DNA of 12,634 nucleotides from an uncultured bacterium. Lineage in GTDB: Bacteria > Bacteroidota > Bacteroidia > Bacteroidales > CAIWKO01. The stretch lies in contig CAIWVT010000482.1 of NCBI GenBank assembly GCA_903916135.1, positions 1 through 12,634 of the forward strand, in the 5' to 3' direction. Position 1 is the first letter of the stretch. Each line of letters begins with the position of its first letter. Made by a program: the position numbers and the translations under genes. Shown here piece after piece: positions 7,651-12,634 of the stretch. The notes under the pieces are model-generated. The model saw only the letters and a program-made list of their open reading frames with translations. It made no database searches and was not told the DNA's origin.

Positions 7651-7658
7651 CAAAGATA
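7651..7658 (-). promoter_or_regulatory. -7 promoter box at the tatD start
   Basis: On the minus strand 7658-7651 reads TATCTTTG, a perfect TAnnTTTG and the most common form of the Bacteroidota -7 box. It is directly followed by C and the ATG-ATG start codons, so the predicted transcription start falls at or inside the first codons. No TTTG is present 19-21 bp upstream. If used, it would give a leaderless or nearly leaderless tatD mRNA. Confidence 0.5.
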
Positions 7659-7726
7659 TAAAGAAAATTGATTACTGGCTTAGCCATAGCAGAACTTTTT
7701 ATTGAATCATAGCATTTATTACCAAC

Positions 7727-7788
7727 TTATACCATTACTTGCTCTATTTTAAGCCAAAATAAATTGGTATAATGCCGTATCGGTATAA
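7727..7788. repeat. Three GGTATAA motifs in the tatD-dxs divergent spacer
   Basis: The heptamer occurs inverted at 7727-7733 and direct at 7766-7772 and 7782-7788. The first two extend to an 8-bp inverted repeat (TTATACCA/TGGTATAA). An 11-bp direct repeat, TTAAGCCAAAA, is also present at 7749-7759 and 7819-7829. Clustered copies between divergent genes could be regulator-binding sites, but the DNA is A/T-rich and no regulator gene is nearby. Confidence 0.4.
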
Positions 7789-7861
7789 ATATTATTTTGA
7801 GTGATGGCGTAGTAATTATTAAGCCAAAAGAACAAGAAATAAAGATTTCTTGCCACTATAG

Positions 7862-7891
7862 TTTTAGAAGTCTTTTTTATTTGTAATTTTA
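7862..7891 (+). promoter_or_regulatory. Weak candidate promoter for dxs
   Basis: TAATTTTA (7884-7891) differs from TAnnTTTG only at the last base. TTTT at 7862-7865, 18 bp upstream, is one mismatch from the -33 TTTG and slightly too close. Initiation would be near 7896, about 30 nt before the dxs ATG. Both elements are imperfect, so this is only the best available candidate. Confidence 0.25.
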
Positions 7892-7926
7892 CACACGATT
7901 TTTAAAAAAAAGAAGTTTAGAGAGGC

Positions 7927-9804
7927 ATGACTGTCAAACAGGGAGAATATTTACAAAGGGTGAATTCGGTTTCGGACTTGAAGAAATTGGATTTGAATGA
8001 GTTGCCAAAATTGTGCGAGGATATCCGTCAGTTTATTTTGGATGCAACTTCATTCAATCCGGGTCATTTGGGGGCGAATTTGGGGACTATAGAGCTGACG
8101 GTGGCACTGCATTATGCGTTTGATGCGCCTTTTGATAAGTTGGTTTGGGATGTGGGGCATCAAGCCTATACGCATAAAATTTTGACGGGCAGGAAGGATG
8201 TGTTTCATACAAACCGCATGTATAAAGGGATTAGCGGGTATCCGCGGATGGCGGAGAGCGAATATGATGCGTTTGGGGTGGGACATTCGTCCACGAGTAT
8301 TTCGGCGGCTTTGGGTATGGCGATAGCCTCGAGCATAAAAGGGGAAAATGATAGGCAGCATATTGCGGTGATAGGGGATGGTTCGATGACGGCGGGTATG
8401 GCGTTTGAGGCGATGAATCATGCGGGTGTGGCGAAGTCGAATCTGTTGGTGGTGCTGAATGATAATGGTATTTCGATTGATAAAAATGTAGGGGCACTGA
8501 AAGAATATTTGACTGACATCACCACTTCGCAGTTTTATAATCGTTTGAAAGGAAATATTTGGCACATTATCAGATGGGAAAGCCTGCGGAAGATGATTAA
8601 TAAGTTTTTGCTCAACTTGAAATCAGCCATCGTGAAACAGAGTAATTTTTTTGAGTCGCTAAATTTCAGGTATTTTGGTCCTGTGGATGGTCATGATGTG
8701 GTTCGGTTGGTGAAGATTTTTCGGGATGTGAAACAACTGCAAGGACCAAAGATTTTGCATTGTATCACGGTGAAGGGTAAGGGTTTTAAGTATGCGGAGA
8801 AGGAACAGACGCGGTTTCATGCGCCCGGGGTTTTCGACCGCAAGACGGGGGAAGCGAAGGAGCAACCCTGCCATGGTACGCCGCCGAAATATCAGACGGT
8901 GTTTGGCAAGACGTTGGTGGAGTTGGCGGATGCGAATGTGAATATAGTGGGTGTTACCCCTGCGATGTTGAGCGGCTGTTCGATGAGCATGCTGATGGCA
9001 AAATATCCGAACAGGACGTTTGATGTGGGCATAGCGGAGCAACATGCGGTTACGTTTTCGGCGGGATTGGCGGTGCAGGGTTTGGTTCCGTATTGTAATA
9101 TTTATTCCAGTTTTTTGCAGCGTTCTTATGACCAAATTATTCATGATGTAGCGTTGCAAAATCTGCATGTGGTGTTTTGTGTTGACCGCGGGGGTTTGGT
9201 TGGCGAGGATGGCGCGACGCATCATGGGGCGTATGATTTGGCGTATTTGCGTTGTGTGCCGAATATGGTGGTTGCGGCGCCGATGAATGAGGAAGAGTTT
9301 CGGGATTTGTTATATACGGCACAGTTTGAGGCGGTGCCTTTTGCGATACGGTATCCGCGCAGTGGGGGTGTTATGGTGAATTGGAAAACCGAATTCAAGC
9401 GGTTGCCGATAGGCAAAGGACGCAAGATAGTGGACGGGGATAAGGTGGCAATTATCAGCATAGGGCATCCCGGGAATTTTGCGTTGAAAGCGATTAAACG
9501 CTTGGAAGGACGCAGTGTTGCGTTGTATGATATTCGCTATCTGAAACCTTTGGATGAGGAGCTTTTGCATGAAGCTTTGGGGAAACATAAAAAAATTATT
9601 ACGCTTGAGGATGGAACTATCGTTGGGGGCTTGGGTTCGGCTGTGCTTGATTTTATGAACCAATATGGCTATCAGGCTGAGGTGGTGAAGTTGGGCATTC
9701 CCGATGCGTTTGTGGAACAGGGTTCGTTAGCGGAATTGTATGCCGAATGTGGTTATGATGAGAATAGCATCGTGGAAGCCGTTGAGAAACTTTTAAAACA
9801 CTAA
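7927..9804 (+). CDS. dxs: 1-deoxy-D-xylulose-5-phosphate synthase
   Basis: 625 aa, full length for DXS. This thiamine-diphosphate enzyme condenses pyruvate with glyceraldehyde-3-phosphate, the first and committing step of the MEP isoprenoid pathway; DXP also feeds thiamine and pyridoxal synthesis. Visible marks are NPGHLGANLG (44-53, catalytic-region His47), VWDVGHQAYTHKILTGR (73-89), the ThDP motif GDGSMTAG (150-157) ending in NDN (178-180), FGPVDGHD (250-257), H298 in RFHAPG, and DVGIAEQHAVT (366-376) with catalytic Glu371. The C-terminal transketolase-like domain covers about 490-620. The ATG at 7927 is preceded by a G/A-rich AGAGAGG that lies too close to act as a normal Shine-Dalgarno. 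The permease gene follows after 6 bp. Confidence 0.98.
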   Translation: MTVKQGEYLQRVNSVSDLKKLDLNELPKLCEDIRQFILDATSFNPGHLGANLGTIELTVALHYAFDAPFDKLVWDVGHQAYTHKILTGRKDVFHTNRMYKGISGYPRMAESEYDAFGVGHSSTSISAALGMAIASSIKGENDRQHIAVIGDGSMTAGMAFEAMNHAGVAKSNLLVVLNDNGISIDKNVGALKEYLTDITTSQFYNRLKGNIWHIIRWESLRKMINKFLLNLKSAIVKQSNFFESLNFRYFGPVDGHDVVRLVKIFRDVKQLQGPKILHCITVKGKGFKYAEKEQTRFHAPGVFDRKTGEAKEQPCHGTPPKYQTVFGKTLVELADANVNIVGVTPAMLSGCSMSMLMAKYPNRTFDVGIAEQHAVTFSAGLAVQGLVPYCNIYSSFLQRSYDQIIHDVALQNLHVVFCVDRGGLVGEDGATHHGAYDLAYLRCVPNMVVAAPMNEEEFRDLLYTAQFEAVPFAIRYPRSGGVMVNWKTEFKRLPIGKGRKIVDGDKVAIISIGHPGNFALKAIKRLEGRSVALYDIRYLKPLDEELLHEALGKHKKIITLEDGTIVGGLGSAVLDFMNQYGYQAEVVKLGIPDAFVEQGSLAELYAECGYDENSIVEAVEKLLKH

Positions 9805-9810
9805 GATATA

Positions 9811-11547
9811 TTGCCATTTAAAAATCTAATTCGCAGGAAATCTATAGCTGATATACTTCGTCATGCGGATGATGAGAGTCATGTGGGGCATAAGCTCAAA
9901 CGGAATCTGAGTTTGTTGGATATTACTGCGTTTGGGATAGCTGCCATCGTGGGTGCAGGGATTTTCAGTACGATAGGTAATGCAGCGGCAAATGGAGGTC
10001 CGGCGGTTTCTGTCTTGTTTATTTTCACTGCGATAGCGTGTGGTTTTTCGGGATTGTGTTATGCGCGTTTTGCTTCGGCGATACCCATAAGCGGCAGCGC
10101 TTATACGTATGCTTATGCGAGTTTTGGGGAACTTATAGCCTGGATTATCGGATGGGATTTGATTATGGAATATGCGGTGGGAAATATAGCGGTGGCGATT
10201 TCGTGGTCGGATTATTTCACGGGTTTGTGTAATGGGATGGGATTGCATATTCCGACGTATTTCTCAACGGATTATTTGAGTGCCTCAAGGGGCTATACTA
10301 CGGTGGTGGAGCAATTGCATGCGGGGACGGCTTTGAGTCAAGTTTCGGCGAGCTTGCAAGAAGCGTATTCGGCATGGATACACGCGCCGGAGATTTTTGG
10401 CATCAGGATTATTGCGGATATTCCGGCTTTCGGTATCGTTGTTTTTATCACGGCTTTGGTTTATAGCGGCATACGTGAATCGAAAATTGCGAGCAATTTG
10501 ATGGTGCTGTTGAAGGTGGTTATATTGTTGTTGATAGTGGCGGTGGGTGCGTTTTATGTGAGTCCGCACAATTGGAGTCCGTTTGCTCCGAATGGCATCA
10601 CGGGTGTTTTGAAAGGGGTTTCGGGGGTGTTTTTTGCGTATATTGGTTTTGATGCGATTTCGACAACTGCAGAAGAATGTAAACGACCGCAACGCGATTT
10701 GCCTCGAGCCATTTTGTTGTCGTTGTTGATTTCTACGGTGCTTTATGTGATGATAAGTTTGGTGCTGACGGGTATGGCGCCTTCCAAAGAATTGGCAGTG
10801 GGCGACCCCTTGGCATTTGTGTTTCATCGTTTGAATTTGACGGGATACTCGGGCATTATTGCGGTTGGAGCGGTGATATCTATGGCGAGTGTGTTGTTGG
10901 TGTTTCAGATGGGGCAACCGCGTATTTGGATGAGCATGAGTCGCGATGGTTTGTTGCCACAGAAGTTTTCGAAGCTGCATCCGAAGTACAAAACTCCTGC
11001 TTTTTCGTCCATAGTTACGGGGGTTATGGTGGCGATTCCTACTTTGTTTTTGAACCTGACGGAAGTGACGGATTTGACGAGTATCGGTACCTTGTTTGCA
11101 TTTGTGTTGGTGTCGGGAGGAGTGCTGATTTTGGATGACCCGAAAAAAAATAAACAGCTCACAGATAATAAAGCTTTTAAAATTCCGTATTATAATAGCA
11201 GATATTTTTTGCCTGTGATATGGACGGTTGTCTTTGTAGCAATTTTCATGTTGAACCAAGATAGTTTCTTTTCATTTTTTCAGAAAGATATTCTTTCGGA
11301 ATGGAACGACATACTGCAGAAAATACCTTTAATTGCATTTATATTGGTCGCCATCATCGTAACCGTCTTAGCCATTAAGAAGCAATCTTCGTTGATTCCC
11401 GTGATGGGTTTGTTGACCAATTTCTATTTGATGTCGGAGTTGGGGATAACAAATTGGCTACGTTTTTTGATTTGGCTTGTGATAGGATTAGCCTTATATT
11501 TTACCTACGGATTCAAGCATAGCCGACTTAGTGAACGCATTTCTTGA
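9811..11547 (+). CDS. APC-superfamily amino acid permease (CAT-like)
   Basis: 578 aa, a polytopic inner-membrane transporter with about 12-14 hydrophobic segments. A conserved GAGIF (48-52) lies in the broken first transmembrane helix, FFAYIGFDAISTTAEE (274-289) matches the sixth, and PRIWMSMSRDGLLPQKFSKLHPKYKTP (370-396) matches the loop typical of the cationic-amino-acid-transporter branch (YfnA/CAT-like). Such proteins import amino acids by H+ symport or exchange; the substrate here is unknown. A long hydrophilic stretch (about 145-200) separates early helices. The start is TTG: an in-frame stop (the dxs TAA) lies just upstream, no ATG occurs until residue 119, and homology begins at once (SIADILRHADDESH). 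Only 6 bp from dxs, so co-transcription and translational coupling are likely. Confidence 0.92.
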   Translation: MPFKNLIRRKSIADILRHADDESHVGHKLKRNLSLLDITAFGIAAIVGAGIFSTIGNAAANGGPAVSVLFIFTAIACGFSGLCYARFASAIPISGSAYTYAYASFGELIAWIIGWDLIMEYAVGNIAVAISWSDYFTGLCNGMGLHIPTYFSTDYLSASRGYTTVVEQLHAGTALSQVSASLQEAYSAWIHAPEIFGIRIIADIPAFGIVVFITALVYSGIRESKIASNLMVLLKVVILLLIVAVGAFYVSPHNWSPFAPNGITGVLKGVSGVFFAYIGFDAISTTAEECKRPQRDLPRAILLSLLISTVLYVMISLVLTGMAPSKELAVGDPLAFVFHRLNLTGYSGIIAVGAVISMASVLLVFQMGQPRIWMSMSRDGLLPQKFSKLHPKYKTPAFSSIVTGVMVAIPTLFLNLTEVTDLTSIGTLFAFVLVSGGVLILDDPKKNKQLTDNKAFKIPYYNSRYFLPVIWTVVFVAIFMLNQDSFFSFFQKDILSEWNDILQKIPLIAFILVAIIVTVLAIKKQSSLIPVMGLLTNFYLMSELGITNWLRFLIWLVIGLALYFTYGFKHSRLSERIS

Positions 11548-11556
11548 CGGTCGAAA

Positions 11557-11588
11557 TTTGGTTGTCTCGAAAAATAGGTTTATCTTTG
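11557..11588 (+). promoter_or_regulatory. Consensus Bacteroidota promoter for the NlpC/P60 gene
   Basis: TTTG (11557-11560), a 20-bp spacer and TATCTTTG (11581-11588) match TTTG-N19-21-TAnnTTTG, the primary sigma factor promoter, without mismatch. It starts 9 bp after the permease stop codon. Initiation near 11593 gives a leader of about 125 nt to the ATG at 11719. Confidence 0.85.
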
Positions 11589-11644
11589 TTGCGTCTTGAT
11601 ATGTTTTTTTATATATCATTGAATTAAAAAGGTGGTTGATTTTC

Positions 11645-11656
11645 GTCCGATCGGAC
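11645..11656. promoter_or_regulatory. 12-bp perfect palindrome in the NlpC/P60 leader
   Basis: GTCCGATCGGAC is perfectly self-complementary and stands out as GC-rich in an A/T-rich leader, about 50 nt downstream of the predicted transcription start. It could be an operator or, extended into RNA, a small structural element. Directly after it TAATTTG (11658-11664) resembles a shortened -7 box. No T-tract follows, so it is not a terminator. Confidence 0.45.
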
Positions 11657-11718
11657 ATAATTTGAACCATCACACTTAGAAATTGGCAAGCGGTTTTTCA
11701 TCTGTCCGTATTGCAAAA

Positions 11719-12300
11719 ATGCTAAAAAGTATGATTAAAAAAATTAGAGTAGAATACGTTTTGTTTGGATTGTTTTTGTTTTTGATGGCTATCATGATAC
11801 CTGATATTCATAGCCAAACAGGGACTCAGGGTGCCATAGTTCGCAACGACAACCCCATTAAAAATGATAGTATTCGCAAGGACAGCGTCAGGACTTATAC
11901 CTACAACGAAAGAGTTGTGGATAGTGTGATTAAATACGGCAAGAAATTCCTTGGGCTGCACTATAAATATGGTGGATATACTCCTCAGGGATTTGATTGC
12001 TCAGGGTATGTGTCGTATATTTTTGGCAAGTATGGTTATAGTTTTCCACGCTCCTCATCCGGCATGGCAACAGTAGGTGAAAAAGTAGATATTAAAGATG
12101 CGCGCAAAGGGGATTTTATTTATTTTAAAGGAAGAAGTACCAAAACTAACCGTGTGGGGCATGTTGCTTTAATAATTGCTGCAGATTCTGGAAAAATTAC
12201 GATGATGCACTCGTGTCATCGAGGTGTGCTTATCGAAAAATATAATACTTGTGATTATTATAAGATTCGATATTTGATGTGTAGGAGATATCAGTTTTAA
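11719..12300 (+). CDS. Exported NlpC/P60 family cell-wall peptidase
   Basis: 193 aa from this ATG. NlpC/P60 enzymes are papain-like cysteine peptidases that cut peptide bonds in peptidoglycan stems, usually gamma-D-Glu-diaminopimelate bonds. The catalytic set is visible: Cys94 in FDCSGYVSYIFGKYG, His148 in NRVGHVALII and His164 in MMHSCHRGV. The core domain runs from about 66 to the end. The N-terminus has a signal-peptide shape: KSMIKKIR, a hydrophobic VLFGLFLFLMAIMIP, then DIHSQ with probable cleavage just before Gln33; no lipobox cysteine is seen. The frame is open back to a TTG at 11683, but that extension would put a hydrophilic tail before the signal peptide. The ATG at 11731 (MIKKIR) is an equally good start. 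It has its own consensus promoter upstream. Confidence 0.9.
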   Translation: MLKSMIKKIRVEYVLFGLFLFLMAIMIPDIHSQTGTQGAIVRNDNPIKNDSIRKDSVRTYTYNERVVDSVIKYGKKFLGLHYKYGGYTPQGFDCSGYVSYIFGKYGYSFPRSSSGMATVGEKVDIKDARKGDFIYFKGRSTKTNRVGHVALIIAADSGKITMMHSCHRGVLIEKYNTCDYYKIRYLMCRRYQF

Positions 12301-12355
12301 TACGCTTTTGGATTTTCAATATACTTAAAAAAAGTCTTAGGTAAAAATACTGCTG

Positions 12356-12418
12356 CCTATATTCGCAAGTGCGAAACAGATATTAGGAGACTCCTTTACC
12401 TATATTTGCAAGTACGAA
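12356..12418. repeat. Paired 20-bp direct repeats with internal hairpins
   Basis: Copies at 12356-12375 and 12399-12418 share 18 of 20 bases (CCTATATTYGCAAGTRCGAA with C/T and G/A changes). The first contains a perfect hairpin, TTCGC-AAGT-GCGAA; in the second the stem is degraded. Between them lies AGGAG-A-CTCCT (12385-12395), and AGGTAAA (12339-12345) is inverted as TTTACCT (12395-12401). The cluster sits in the 245-bp spacer after the NlpC/P60 stop codon. Its role is unknown. Confidence 0.7.
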
Positions 12419-12423
12419 GTTTG

Positions 12424-12470
12424 ACCTCCGACATTCGGGTGTTTGTGGTGGTTGCAACCATCGTTTTCTC
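12424..12470 (+). other. Two further hairpins downstream of the NlpC/P60 gene
   Basis: ACCTCCGA (12424-12431) can pair with TCGGGTGT (12435-12442) with one mismatch and one wobble. Directly after it TGGTTGCAACCA (12449-12460) is a perfect 12-bp palindrome, followed by a short T-run in CGTTTTCTC. The second could act as a weak terminator, but the T-tract is only four bases. Confidence 0.35.
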
Positions 12471-12509
12471 ATCATTAGTTTTATTATTTTTTATGGTTCT
12501 GCTGGAAAT

Positions 12510-12541
12510 TTTATGAGAGAATGGATTTTTAACTACTTTTG
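12510..12541 (+). promoter_or_regulatory. Candidate promoter of the right-edge gene
   Basis: TACTTTTG (12534-12541) matches TAnnTTTG exactly; TTTA (12510-12513), 20 bp upstream, is one mismatch from the -33 TTTG. The ATG follows 4 bp after the -7 box, so the predicted transcription start coincides with the start codon and the mRNA would be leaderless or nearly so. Confidence 0.55.
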
Positions 12542-12545
12542 TAGA

Positions 12546-12634
12546 ATGAAAGAAGATATATTACAAGCACTAGAAAAAATACTCCTTCCATTAAGTTCGG
12601 GCTGGTCACTTGAGCAAGTCACTACCGATGAAAA
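12546..12634 (+). CDS. Unidentified protein, N-terminal fragment (runs off window)
   Basis: An ATG 4 bp after a good -7 box opens a frame that stays open to the window edge, 29 complete codons: MKEDILQALEKILLP followed by LSSGWSLEQVTTDE. A predicted amphipathic helix leads into a short Trp-containing segment. I do not recognise the family with confidence. The pattern of a helix, then W-x-(2)-x-V and an acidic residue loosely recalls the N-terminus of some ISL3-type transposases, but 29 residues are too few to decide, and no terminal inverted repeat was identified upstream. Supported as a gene mainly by its promoter and start. Confidence 0.5.
   Translation, partial: MKEDILQALEKILLPLSSGWSLEQVTTDE

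Noticed and set aside
8050..9225. Long minus-strand frames opposite dxs
   Set aside because: Basic, low-complexity translations opposite a gene with all DXS motifs; shadows of the G-rich codon use in dxs.
10285..11259. 324-codon open frame on the minus strand opposite the permease
   Set aside because: Its translation is dominated by His, Arg, Gln and Asn with no domain pattern, as expected from the complement of a hydrophobic membrane-protein gene; the plus-strand permease is well supported.
11601..11627. Eight-codon leader ORF (MFFYISLN) upstream of the NlpC/P60 gene
   Set aside because: Too short and A/T-rich to distinguish from chance; no regulatory amino acid run.
12356..12418. Direct repeats as a CRISPR array
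   Set aside because: Only two imperfect copies of 20 bp with a single short, structured spacer and no cas genes in the window.

Overview
The window is a chromosomal housekeeping stretch from a low-to-moderate GC member of the Bacteroidota, most likely order Bacteroidales. Three things point there. Several upstream regions carry the TAnnTTTG (-7) promoter element of the Bacteroidota primary sigma factor, one with a properly spaced TTTG (-33). Start codons generally lack Shine-Dalgarno sequences and follow A/T-rich leaders. The RimP, NusA and IF-2 proteins have the form usual in that phylum, including a long repeat-bearing IF-2 N-terminus and a short NusA C-terminus. I cannot name a genus from the sequence alone.

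Layout. Bases 1-5100 (+) hold tRNA-Gln(UUG), a strong intrinsic terminator hairpin, then rimP, nusA and infB: ribosome maturation, transcription elongation/termination and translation initiation. This matches the tRNA-rimP-nusA-infB order known from E. coli, where the tRNA is metY. Bases 5129-7649 (-) hold a type I L-asparaginase, a cold-shock-domain protein and a TatD-family metal-dependent hydrolase. The asparaginase converges on infB. About 420 bp without a convincing gene separate the cold-shock gene from tatD. From 7927 (+) come dxs, the first enzyme of the MEP isoprenoid pathway, and, 6 bp later with a TTG start, an APC-superfamily amino acid permease. A textbook Bacteroidota promoter then precedes an exported NlpC/P60 cell-wall peptidase. 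The last 335 bp hold a hairpin-rich, repeat-containing spacer and the first codons of an unidentified gene that runs off the window.

Functionally, the first block is one expression unit for the core gene-expression machinery. The other genes are ordinary metabolic, envelope or stress genes with no obvious common pathway. I see no CRISPR array, prophage, toxin-antitoxin, defence or biosynthetic system, and no complete mobile element. The points worth a second look are regulatory and structural: a terminator only 7 bp upstream of rimP, several start codons almost on top of -7 promoter boxes (possible leaderless mRNAs), a 28-bp palindrome between two reverse-strand genes, and a hairpin/direct-repeat cluster after the NlpC/P60 gene.
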